Shown one piece after another: positions 22,752 to 33,300 of a stretch of 64,000 nucleotides of DNA. Position 1 is the first letter of the stretch. Each line of letters opens with the position of its first letter. The position numbers and the translations under genes were made by a program. Where the stretch lies: NCBI GenBank assembly GCA_900188575.1, contig FYEU01000311.1, positions 310,001-374,000 on the forward strand, given 5' to 3'. The notes under the pieces are model-generated. The model made no database searches. It was not told the DNA's origin and was given only the letters and a program-made list of their open reading frames with translations. This stretch comes from Geosmithia putterillii (taxonomy: Eukaryota; Ascomycota; Sordariomycetes; Hypocreales; Bionectriaceae).

Positions 22752-24251
22752 ACAGGACCTTGCTGCCCTTTTAACGCAACAAACAAACACCAGGCACTCC
22801 GTACTCGGACCACTGACGACACAGTAGAGCTGAGGGGTCAATGGGGGACACGAGATGGACAGCGACAGGGACACAGGGGACCCAGACAAAAGGTGAGAGT
22901 GACGCTTCCCTACGCTGCGGGGTTGACGATCGTGGGGCATCAATGCGGGCACTGGCTGGCGTCATTGCATCGCCAACCCACCCAAATTAGAGCCGGCTCT
23001 GTTGCATTGCATAGCGTAACACTACTACTTAGCTACTACCATTGACGAGTACTCGTACTTTGTACATCCATGACGACCCAGTTCTTCCCCTCGAGTCGTG
23101 ATGCACAGGATGACAGGGCAGCTCTGCATCCGCCACAACAGAGTGCATACATCTAGACACATTGACTAGCATCAATAGAGAGTACTCTAATGCACATGTT
23201 CTCTTGATCAGGCACAATCTCAGCCCGAAAGCTTCACCCAGTAATACTTGCAGATACACCATCTGGCTGTGTGCCTGGCCTGGCCTGCCCCTGCCGGGCC
23301 CTCCGGGGATGGGCTCCGGTGCTTCAGCCCACACACAAAGACGACTGTGGCATTTTCCTAGGAACCAGTCAACGGAACCTTTCACCCATTTCTGGCGTGC
23401 GTTTCATCCGTCCGTCCCGAGTTTACGTAGTCTCCCAGGATTCACGGGGCGGGAAACTAGTGCCGGCCCGCCCACATACGCCCCTCTCCCCCCGGTATCC
23501 GTGGTATAAGCCGGTCCCGGGGGCCCAACCAGTTTTTCGGTTCTCTAAAAACCACTACCACATTCAACCGTATGGAACACCGTGGAACCCATGCCATCAC
23601 TCGTGATGTCTCACATGACTGTAAAACGCGATTCACGATGGAAAACACCGGCGCGTCTGCCAGTTGCCCGCGGCTGCCCGCCAAGGAAACTGCCCGTTAC
23701 CAGGGCACGCCAGAAGGCCATGGAAGCCCACAGAGCTTCTCAGATTGCTCTCAGATTCGTGTTTTATGTAGAATTTCCAAAATGATGCATGAATGGTAGA
23801 AAAGACGCCTGCAGTAGGGGGAGATGTAAATAGTCACCACGGAGGCATTTACACAGACAACCAGAACACAACTTCGCAACACGCGATAGATAATTTGAAT
23901 GGGCCTGTGCATATCTTTGAATTTGTAGCATTCTCGTGATATACTTCTTTTGTCATATACTGGTCTGCAGCGTGCTGGGTTGCGCGGTGTCTGATCGTGG
24001 ATATCCTGTCTGTTCTACTGCCATTGTGGCACCTCCTGGCCCCCCAGGCCGGGTCTTTTTTCTCGGCCGACGCGTGAATGGTTTTCATCTGGCTTCTCCG
24101 ACTGTTGTTCTGGCGCGTATTGAATGTTTGCCAGAGCGGTGGACCCACGATCTGATTTTCCAGTATAAAAACCCCCTCTCCTCCCCCCTTCCTCTCTCCT
24201 CCTCTTCTTCCTCCTACACACACTCTTCTCTCTCCATCTTCCCTTTCAATC
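22752..24251. other. intergenic between alpha-glucosidase and accessory island
   Basis: No exon supported. The right end looks like a core promoter: GTATAAAAACC at 24162-24172 followed by a CT-rich leader running to the ATG at 24252. Confidence 0.5.
24162..24172 (+). promoter_or_regulatory. TATA box of the 24.25 kb gene
   Basis: GTATAAAAACC followed by about 75 bp of pyrimidine-rich leader and then an ATG. The layout is that of a fungal core promoter. Confidence 0.55.
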
Positions 24252-25083
24252 ATGGACACCACTACAAAAGGTGTTCATAATGATCCAGAGGTGTCACTCC
24301 TTCTTCTACCTCATCATCATCATCATCACCATCTTAGATGACGAGCCCACGGCCCTTCGCACTTGTATGTATAACCCTTCCGTCAACATGTCAACAACTT
24401 GGTGTCTAGTACTAACCATCATCACCACTCTCAGCCTCATCCTCTGTTGAGGCCTTCATCTTCGATCGACATCAGGCCCATTCTTCAAATACAATGGTAC
24501 GTTCAACCCAACCCTCCCTCAACACGTCAACGACTCCATGGCTAGCACTGACCATCATCAATCTCAGCCAAGGGATACAATAATACTCTCAAAGGCCCAT
24601 GCTTCCGAACCTTAATACGAGACACCTGGGTCACGTTTGAGCCCCGGGCCTCCGTCCCTCACAAACGATCTCACTATGGCAATGTAAGTCTCTTCCTTCC
24701 ATCTTCCCTTTCATCTCATTCCATCCCATATCAACGGGCATAACTGACACACAAAAAGAGTCAGACACAGGCTCCGTCAAAGCGAATACAGAAGATACGG
24801 AAGCGGAAGATGACAAGGGGCATCGCTTTGTGGACAGTCTGGCAATATGCCCTGCTCAGCCTGATATTTTCCTGAGGGAACAGCCCTGGATCCATCGTGA
24901 CACCATCGGCATATCGACCCGCGTCTTCAAAGCGAACAAGGCACGGCCGGTCACATGTCGTCCTCGTAAGTCCAGCACACACACACACACACACCCTCGT
25001 CATCTGCTAATTTTCCATCCTTCTTGACAGCCTTTTCCCGTGTCTGTCGGGTCTTACTCAGGCTCAACTTGAGCACCGACTGA
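24252..25083 (+). CDS. hypothetical orphan protein, multi-exon, tentative model
   Basis: A TATA box and CT-rich leader precede this ATG. One phase-consistent chain of exons is 24252-24270, 24338-24364, 24476-24496, 24568-24683, 24761-24965, 25031-25083, giving 146 residues. Donors GTATGT, GTACGT, GTAAGT, GTAAGT and branch points CTAAC, CTGAC, CTGAC, CTAAT support that splicing happens here. The first donor (GTGTTC) and the 21 bp third exon are weak, and the better placed acceptor at 24434 leads to an early stop, so the locus may instead be decaying. The product has no family I recognise: an acidic start, a GPFFKYN/GPCFRT echo, and a basic middle. Introns 24365-24434 and 24497-24567 are homologous to each other. 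Confidence 0.35.
24365..24567 (+). repeat. duplicated exon-intron segment
   Basis: The intron-like stretch 24365-24434 and the one at 24497-24567 align over their whole length, from GTAYGT through CAACAYGTCAAC and CTRACCATCATCA to CTCAG; roughly three quarters of aligned positions agree by eye. The flanking short exon ends (GGCCC-TTC) also echo, as does a third weaker copy near 24594-24612. Confidence 0.65.
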
Positions 25084-25303
25084 GCCCGAGGGGAATGGTA
25101 ACATGAGCCGTTGAGGTGGTCTAGCCAAAGCCCCCGCCCCCCTGTCGTTGAGCTCAGCTCCGATGCGGGCGAGCTGTCATTCCTACTACGTCCTTGTGGT
25201 TGTGTGGTGTTCCATGAGGAAGGCGGCGAGTGAGCGATACAACGGCCATGACGAAGAAGGCGATCTTGCTCATCAAAATGTACGACGGAAAACGCATCCG
25301 TCG

Positions 25304-25336
25304 TGACAGAAGGCAAATGCCATACGCCTTCTGTCA
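25304..25336. repeat. perfect 11 bp inverted repeat (hairpin)
   Basis: TGACAGAAGGC, an 11 bp spacer, then GCCTTCTGTCA. Degenerate relatives occur at 25408-25444 (TGACAGAGGGC ... TCTTCTGTCA) and at 25502-25530. Confidence 0.85.
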
Positions 25337-25600
25337 GACCCCGGCCTGCCACCCATCCCCTTGGCCGGGGTACCCGAGGCTGTTTGACCCTGGTACAGCA
25401 ACAGCGGACTCGTGACAGAGGGCAAATGCCTTATGTCTTCTGTCAGGCCCCAAAAGAGATTTGGGATAATGGATTACGACGGCACGAAAGCCGTTGTCAA
25501 GCTGGCAGTATGCCCTATGCATTCTGTCAGACCCCGGCCTGCCACCCATCCCCTTGGCCGGGGTACCCCAGGCTGTGTGACCCTGGTATTGTAGCAACAG
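25329..25600 (+). repeat. direct repeat pair of about 70 bp
   Basis: The block beginning TTCTGTCAGACCCCGGCCTG is found at 25329-25400 and again at 25522-25592 with only a few changes. Each copy contains an 8 bp inverted repeat, CCCCGGCC...GGCCGGGG, with a 16-base loop. Confidence 0.85.
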
Positions 25601-26254
25601 CTCATGCCTACATGACAGTAAGTCCAGTTCTTGACCACACCCTCCCTCGCTCAATAAGGAAAACATCTCACTGACCTTCTCTTCCAAGGTTACGATCCCG
25701 TGTGGTTTCAAAAACCGCTACGGCCCGGTTATCGGCTGAGGAACCGCGGATTCAGATATCATTGGCATGGTTGCTTTCCCCTTGTCTTTATCTTGCCCGG
25801 CGATACCGTCCACAGCAGATCCGTCGCCGTGGCCGATGATGACTGGCCATTGCATGCCCAAAAGGCCAGACCTCACGCAGGGGCACAGCAATAACCCGTT
25901 AAGCCCCTGTGTTGGCCACAGAGCGGATCAAGTCCATGCCACAGAGCGAGATGAACTTCCACCAAGATAAAAGGGGTGGGCAGCCGCGTCCGGCCCTCCT
26001 TTGCCTGGGACAACACAGATGCGAACAACGACTTTTGTGGCAGACAGAACATCAGCACAATCATGTCGCCAACAAGACTGGACAGAACCGGCTACAGAGA
26101 AGCTCTGAATTTGCCCCAGAGACAAGGTCGGTTACAATGCCGTGCTACGGGCCGCCGCTGCTGGGACAGTTATCCAGCACGATGGGATACCATGGGACGG
26201 GGCGCCCTCGACACGGCTCTGGTCGAGCCTAATGACAAGATCAACTCTAGCGCC

Positions 26255-26385
26255 GTGTCGGGGGCTGCCCTGAGGAGGTTTTCAGGCACAATATGTGCTG
26301 CCGTCGACGAAGGTGCCCTTCAGAGCCGTGTCTGATATCGCTCTGAGAAGGTTGTCTGGCACAATGTGTGTTGCCGCTGACAGGC
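26255..26385 (+). repeat. imperfect direct repeat of about 50 bp
   Basis: GTGTCGGGGGCTGCCCTGAG and following bases (AGGTTTTCAGGCACAATATGTGCTGCCG) recur about 75 bp later as GTGTCTGATATCGCTCTGAG with AGGTTGTCTGGCACAATGTGTGTTGCCG. Confidence 0.7.
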
Positions 26386-26850
26386 TGATGCCTTCCAGGG
26401 CGGGCCGACGGCATCCAGAACCAGTTCATCCGGGGGACAGAGAAAAAGCAGCGACAGACGATCAATCCCATCCATCAGTATTTTCAGCAGGCGTCCATCG
26501 CTCCAACAACGAGCCGACATGCAGGTCATACATAGTCTTTGAGCCGGCACGATGCCTGGACAGGTTGAAAGGAGATACTTGCCGAGCCTTCAATGAGCTT
26601 CTTCATCCGACGAGAACAAGGGGCAGTATCGTGTGCTGCCCAGTGACACGTTGATGGAAAGAGGCGTTCCAGACATGTATTATGGCACGGGGAGACTGTC
26701 AAGGAGATCGCTAAGGCATCCAGGGGGATGGGTGTGGCTGCGTGGACGAACGTTGGGACACATACATTTTCATAACTTAGGGTCTCTGGAAATCTGATTC
26801 AGCTAGGAATGAGGTCGGATGATGGACATTGGAGGGAGGCATGGAGATGG

Positions 26851-27047
26851 GATTAGGAAGCCTGTATATGGGCATGATACCGGGACGAAAACGGCATATC
26901 CCCGACGATGGTGGAGATCAGGAAGCCTGTATATAGTTGTCCATCAGTTGTGATGGAGGCGTGGAAGTGGGATCAGGAAGTCTGTATACATGGACAAGCC
27001 AAGGAATGCAGTGGGCGACGATGTTGGGGTCAGGAAGCCTGTATATA
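26851..27047 (+). repeat. four-copy array around GATCAGGAAGCCTGTATATA
   Basis: The 20-mer or a one- to three-base variant occurs at 26851, 26916, 26971 and 27028, each preceded by a GGAGG/GTGG-rich stretch, so the full unit is 55-65 bp. No gene is associated with it. Confidence 0.8.
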
Positions 27048-28599
27048 ACCCATCAGGTTTATTGGAGCACGACAGAGGGCCAACGATCACTTATCAACAC
27101 GTTACCAACACTTTGCCAATATGACACTTTACACCTTATCATTCTTGACTTTATCTGTTAACACTTGACTGTATTGTTATGATCACTTATATGCGCCTTG
27201 TATGGGACCGCCTCCTCGACAGACTGCTACTTCTCTTACACTCCAAGCTGACCTGTCTGACAAGACGTTGGACCATTGGACGTGTAGATATACCCATAGA
27301 TTGACAATACAGCTTCATTCTGTACCTCTGTGGTTTCCACTGTAGTCTCCATTGTACGTTTACTGCCCTTTGTGCTGGGCGTCTGCACTCTGCTGCAATT
27401 CACCGAAAAAGGGGGCAGACACCAAGATACTCCCACCGAAGGCCTTTGCTGAATTCCAACGCAACGACCACCCAGATGTACTATTTTCAGACGGACAAGA
27501 TGATTCTCTTGAAACATACTTGTATGCCGTCCATCCCCCTTGCTCTCTTCCTGGCAAGATGTCATAGTTGGTACATCTTTCTCCCGAAAACGCCCGAAAA
27601 CGGGGGCCCGAGTCTGTAGTCCTCCCGCCCTCGGCATAAACACCTAGAAACAAACAGAAAGCTGATGATGACTCCAATTGTATGACAGAATGCCATGGAC
27701 CAAAGCAAACAAGGTGAGATTAATCTGAGGGGTGACTGTACCAAAGAGCGTGCGGTGCGTGCAGCTGCCAATGGCATAGCATGGCACGAGACCAGACAAA
27801 ACCAGGCCATGGCCAATGCCCATTCCCTGCCCGGCCAGAAGACCTGAAGCATTCACTTGCTTCTCAGAAACATCCTTCACAGACGCCTGACCTTCTGTTT
27901 GCCATTATCTCTCTTAACGCTTCACTCTTCTCCTGGCCACAACTTCTTCTCAACATAAAAGCACCACCTTTCTTCCTTTCCTTCAGACTTGTCACACTCT
28001 CTTCCCTCCATCCTTCTCAACATACCATCTTCCTTCCCAACCGTCTATGGAAACATAAACAAGAGATCCAGACACGCTGCAGAAAGCCTCTTCTGCCCGT
28101 GTTGACAATCCTTCTTGCGTTCTGAAGACGAGAAACGCGAATCAGAACCTCACTCTTCTTCTTCACCCTTTACCACATCAACCTCGCGTTGCAGACTGAG
28201 TTGGTTGTCATATTTTATTCCATTCTTTACTTCTTTACTCATCAGACCATATTCCTTCGCACTCGTCCACGCCTTCACCTTCTTTCATCTGCCACTTCGC
28301 GTTACGAAAAACACCACGCGTTAGCAGAAGCATCTTCATTCTCTCGTGGGTGACGAAATCTCCTCTTCTTCTCAGGTGACAGCTCCTTCTCCTTCCTTGT
28401 TCCTCTGCTAACCAAAAGCAGGAACCCTCACTTGTCTCTTCGTTCCATTCCGACTACTTCTTATTTCCAACGACACATACAGAACAGCTCGTCCGTACAC
28501 GACTTCATACTCATCCGAAAGCTCCTCCAAGAGCCAGCTCCAAGAACCGAATTCAACATTCTCAAGCTCACCTTCTGAAGCAAGTCTTCCTCTCGAAAA

Positions 28600-30035
28600 A
28601 TGTCAGTCCATCTCCTCCACTCTGACAAGACAAAAGCTAACCTCCCCAGGAACGGACACATCCAGTTGTATGACCCTCCTTATTCCCTTATTCCCCCCTT
28701 CACATCCATCTTCAGAGTCCCTAACTCAAAATCGCAGTCCTGTTCCCGCCGCCTCCTTTGGCCCTCCTCCTTCTGGCCCAGGTTTTGGCCCTAGCTTTGT
28801 TCCTGCCCCCGGCCCTGCCTCTGGAGTCGTCCGTGGCCCTTCCTTCGGTCCTAACTCTGGACCAGCCTTTGGTCCTGGTCTTGATCCCCCCACTCCGGCC
28901 GTCTCCTTCCACTCCACGTGGTCCCACTCGCTCTGCGTGGGCGACTACTCTCACGACCCGGACCCTGCTCCTCCTCCCCTCCGCGTTGTCCCCCGCCTGC
29001 TTCCCCCTGGCCAGGCTCCTGCTCGCCCTACCACTTCCAGGGGCGGACTTTCTGCGACTGCTCCCGCCTTTGTTCCCGGGCGTCCTGCTCCGCGAGCTCC
29101 TGCTTCCCGGGCTGCTGCCCTGCGGGCGCCTCCTACCCGTCCTTCCAAGAAGGCCAACAGAAGGGGACTGGCACAGCGCAAGAGGCTGAACCCTGCTTTG
29201 GAGACAATCACCGAGTACGTGGTCCATCCTCAGCTCAGTCCCCCAAGGCCTTCCTACTGACCTGAGAACTCCCAGGTCCACCAACCGACGCATCGTCGAG
29301 GAAGACAACCCCATGGCCGCGTATCTCAGTGATGCGGAGGAGGTCACACCTCTGATGCGACGCAGCTACGGGCCCGGTCCTCGTAAGTCAAAAGTCCCAG
29401 AATATTACTACTTCGATATATCCAAGCTGACCCTCACCCAGCCGGAAGCCTCTACACTGAGAACGAAACCTCCACCCCTGAACTCCCACCACCGGGGTTC
29501 TTTTCCATCGAACGCTTGGAGCAGTTCCCTTACCAGGCAAAGGTAAACACACAGATGATATTGCCAACAGGCACTCTGTGACACAGACTGACACAGGTGA
29601 CTTCTAGATCTTGCTCCGTCAGCTCAAGACCGACATGAAGAAGGCCTATGTCAAGGTCTATGCCAATGTCAAGAACGCCGTCAACCCCGGCAACCTTATC
29701 AAGCGGTTCCGCGGCCGCAAGGTCTGCCTTGAGGACGAGGAGCTGGGCTTCAGAAAGACAAAGAAGAATCTTCACATGCGTGTCCTTATGGACTTGGCAA
29801 ACTCTCAGAGGGCCCTCGCTGAGGCCTGCACCGAGGAGTCGCAGGTAAGATTAAAAACACATGATTGCACAGGGTGTCTGCAACCGTCAACTGTCTTGGA
29901 GCCAACCAACCAACCCCCACCCCCTTTCGTCTTCATTGCCGGGCTGTTGCGATACTAACTTCAATATTCTTCTTCAAGTCCCGCATTGTCATGCCTCCTC
30001 GTCTTTTTGACACTTCCGAGCTCAGGGATCTTTAG
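28600..30035 (+). CDS. orphan protein with Pro/Ala/Gly-rich N-half, six exons
   Basis: Exons 28600-28667, 28738-29214, 29276-29382, 29442-29542, 29608-29844 and 29979-30035 join in phase to 348 residues; introns have GTATGA, GTACGT, GTAAGT, GTAAAC and GTAAGA donors and four have CTAAC/CTGAC branch points. Residues about 23-90 are dominated by repeated GP-x-FGP units (FGPPPSGPGFGPSF, GPSFGPNSGPAFGPG). A Pro/Ala/Arg-rich, basic region ending KKANRRGLAQRKR follows, and then a Lys/Arg-rich helical segment of about 80 residues (QLKTDMKKAYVKVYANVKNA, FRKTKKNLHMRVLMDLANSQ). No signal peptide, membrane segment or known domain is visible. A basic, partly disordered nuclear or RNA-associated protein is a guess. 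It borders the repeat-rich island and is probably lineage-restricted. Confidence 0.65.
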
Positions 30036-30384
30036 AGACAAGGTTCAAGTCCAAATACTGGACATGTCATCGTCGCATTTTGAGCATGCGGCCACGGAAA
30101 TTTGATCAATGATAATTGCTATGAGAAACGAGAGATGATCAAGATGATTGCTATGATATGGTATGGTTGCATTGAATTGCATTGCATGATGGAAGGGGGT
30201 CCAGGAAAGTGGTACTACTTGTATCATGAAATGATGAACAGGCACATGGCAGAATGGATGGACTCTGTACTATTATGGAAAGGATACCTGTTGCTTCAAA
30301 GGTGGACGATTTGCTATAGCTCATCAAGTGTAATTCTATTAAGTTCTGCCCAGTGTATCTCCACCTTGTGCCTTGCCAGCTGGC
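30036..30384. other. intergenic between convergent genes
   Basis: Only 3' flanks of the orphan gene and the ABC transporter gene; ATGATTGCTATGA-like short repeats, nothing else. Confidence 0.5.
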
Positions 30385-33300
30385 TCACACCCCCGTGACA
30401 CTTTCAATCCTCCCATTCGACAGCACAACAGTTCCAGCTCCCGTCTGCGCTCCCGAAACCCTATGAGTGATGGCAATCACAGTATGGCCCCGGGTGACAA
30501 ACTCCTCCAGAACAATTCCGCGCACGATCTCCTCTGTATCCGCGTCTAGGCTGGACGTTGCCTCGTCAAGAAGAAGAATCGGCACAACACGTGCCTCACT
30601 GTCTGAGTAACTCCATTCACGTATATGCCAGAGTCTGACGACCGCACGGGCGAGCGCAAATAACTGTGCCTGCCCGGCCGACATGTGTGGCAGTGACGAG
30701 ACGGCACGGTCCAGGATGCCAGCGGGGTCGGGACCGGAGATAGGGTAGTCACTCTTGTTAAAATGTGACCAGAGGCCTGTCTTCTTGAGGGCTGCTATTA
30801 TCATCTCGTCAGAGAGGCTTCCAGAGGGCTGCAACAAAATGTTAGTCTTTTTGTACTATGTATGTTCTTGAGAGCAAGGAGGGGTACATCAAGATTGAAC
30901 CGGAGACTGGCTTGGCCGAGGATAAAGGGATCCTGCGGCACAGAAATAAAGCATCGTTGGCGGACGATTGAGCGTGGAACGAGGCTGAGATTGACGCCGT
31001 CAACTCGTATGTTTCCCGACTGTACATCCAGAAGGCGTAGAATGGTCAGGATGAGAGTGCTCTTGCCGCTGTGTCTGGTTAGCTAGAATTTGGTGTTGGC
31101 CTGGGGGTTGTGGTGTCCCTACCTCCCCGTACGGCCACAGATTGACAGCTGACTGCCCGACGGTATGGTCAGGTTTATATCCCGGAGAGCGAGTGGTCCG
31201 TGACTGAATGGCACGAACGGTCAGTTACACGCGTATTTAGAGACAGGGTCGGGCTCTGTTCCTACCCGTACGCCACGTCGACGCCAGCGATCTCGACAGT
31301 CCCCTTGGAGGGCCAAGGCATTTCAGGAACATGGTGCTCCTCGTCCGCAGTCTCCTCCTTTGGGGTATCTGATTCAAAGCTCTTGATGCGGGAACTGCAA
31401 GGTGTAAGCCAAGGCGCGAGTGGGAAGGGTGTAAGTATACAAAGGGCGAAACGCACATTGCGCCGAGAGAAATTTCCATGTTCGTCCAAGAAGTCACCAA
31501 CGCCAGAAGGGTCGAATTGGCAACAAGCACGATATTCAGCGCCATGCCAATCTGCCCCGCCGTTGTAGAGCCCTTCAACAAAACAGCAAGAGAAATAAGC
31601 CCCGTCGCCATGGCCGCGACAATGAGTTCCAGCACAATGGCCAGCCACTGCTGGAGAGAAAACAGCATATAGGCTGGCTTCTGGGCCCTGCCGAGGTGCT
31701 GGATGTTGAGCTGCTCGATCGGCTTCTCCCAGCCAAACGCACGGATAGACACGATGCCCTCGACCTGTCTATCGCGTTAGATAGGCCAAAACAACATGGC
31801 AAGAATAATGGTATTTGTGAGACTGACCGATTCGAGAAAACTAGAGTAGACTGCCGACTGCGACTCCAAGTCCAGCAGCCGAAGCTGTCGCGATGTTCGC
31901 AGGTAGATTCTTTGGATGTAGTATACGGCCAAGACACAGAGAGGGAGGGTCACCAGAAGCAGCTTCTGTGCGCTGAACAAGAGGCTGATTTGGACTGTGA
32001 GTTTGAAGATCTCTGCAAAGGACATGTCTGTCAGTTCATGTACATTTATATAGTGCACTGCAGCACTGCTAGGACAATGGTTTCGTTTTGGAGAGACGTA
32101 CGGTTGCAGATGGATAAAAGGGCAGGCGCCAACTGCCGGTCAACAAGCTGTATATCCTGGCTGAACCTATTCCTGCAAGTTAGCGTCCAATTCAAGTTCC
32201 ATGTCGATGTCTGGTGTGTGTCGAGCAACCTACCTGTTGAGTATGATGCCAGTGTCGATCTCGGAGAAATAGGTCAACGGCGCACTGTCTCGACGTCAGC
32301 ATATCGGTAGTCCAGGAGCGCCAGCATTAAACAGACAAACCTGATGGTGGCGGAGAGTAGGCGAGAATGCAGCCTGGCCCCCGACTCCGGTGCAATGAGG
32401 ATATGCGTTGACCTAGTTGGATACATGTATGAGCTAGCCTGTGCCACCAGCTAGATGGGACAGTACGAGTAAACATACCACATGGAGCCATTCGTCGCTG
32501 TCCAGGCCAGTAGAGACGAGATGACATAGCCACCTATGTAGAACGCTGTCTTATAAGGTGGCGCCTCTGTCCATTTCTGGAGCCAGTACTGCGGAAACGT
32601 GATAAAGAAGGAGTAAAGCGACGTGCAGGTCAGGAGAATAAGAAAGTTTCGCAGTCCCATAGCCTTGAGGTAGTAGCCTGCAGTAAAAGTTGTTGTCAGA
32701 AGCAGCCATTATAGCCCTACTGTGGACAGGACAGTCATACCATATAGAGAGGAATCCCCTGTTGCCCTGGTCAAATCAGCTCTGGCTTCGGCAAGCCTCA
32801 AGCTCTGTCCCTGGACTGTCTTGTCAATGCGAGATTCGACGTTGGCCGGGGCGTCATCAGACATCTCCTTTATTGGAATCTTGGATGTGTAGTTCGGCGT
32901 CGCTTTCAAGTCGGTCCATGTCCCCTGGTATGTGATCGAGCCGTTGCCGAGAAGAACAAGCCAGTCTGAGAGGGGGAAATGTGAAGCTTTGCGCGTGTAA
33001 GTGGACGGACGTGGTACTTGAAGTATAGATCAGGATAAATCTCACGGGATTGCGTGAAGAGGAGCACAGTTGTTCCATTCTTCTCGAAGAATCCATCAGG
33101 GCCGAATAGGTTGTCGAGAATACGGTCTTCGGTGCTGCTGTCGAGGGCGCTGAAACAGTCGTCGAGCAGTATAATATCGCATCGGGAATACAAAGCGCGG
33201 GCAAGGGCCTAAATGAAAAGCAAGATGGTCAGTCTAGGCTTTAGACGTTGGAAATATGTGCTGTAGATGTAAGAAGGGAAACCGGTACATACCACCCGCT

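Larger units (their letters stand above)
25084..28599. other. repeat-rich accessory stretch without a firm gene
   Basis: No complete gene could be built. Seen: direct repeats with hairpins (25304-25600), a good intron-like signal at 25620-25688 (GTAAGT, CACTGACC, CCAAG) leading into an open stretch that stops at 25737-25739, a repeat pair at 26255-26385, a tandem array at 26851-27047, and a pyrimidine-rich leader with CATAAAAG at 27954 ahead of the 28.6 kb gene. Some of this may be remnants of relatives of the 24.25 kb gene, since the CTGGCARTATGCCCT segment at 25502 resembles the one at 24838. Confidence 0.45.

Noticed and set aside
23275..23330. Possible fifth copy of the GC-rich element (CCTGCCCCTGCCGGGCCCTC)
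   Set aside because: Only the CTGCCGGG core is shared; order and flanks do not align with the 44 bp consensus on either strand.
23849..24262. A 137-codon minus-strand frame
   Set aside because: It is the complement of the CT-rich leader and TATA region of the 24.25 kb gene; Gly/Arg/Glu-rich composition is explained by that.
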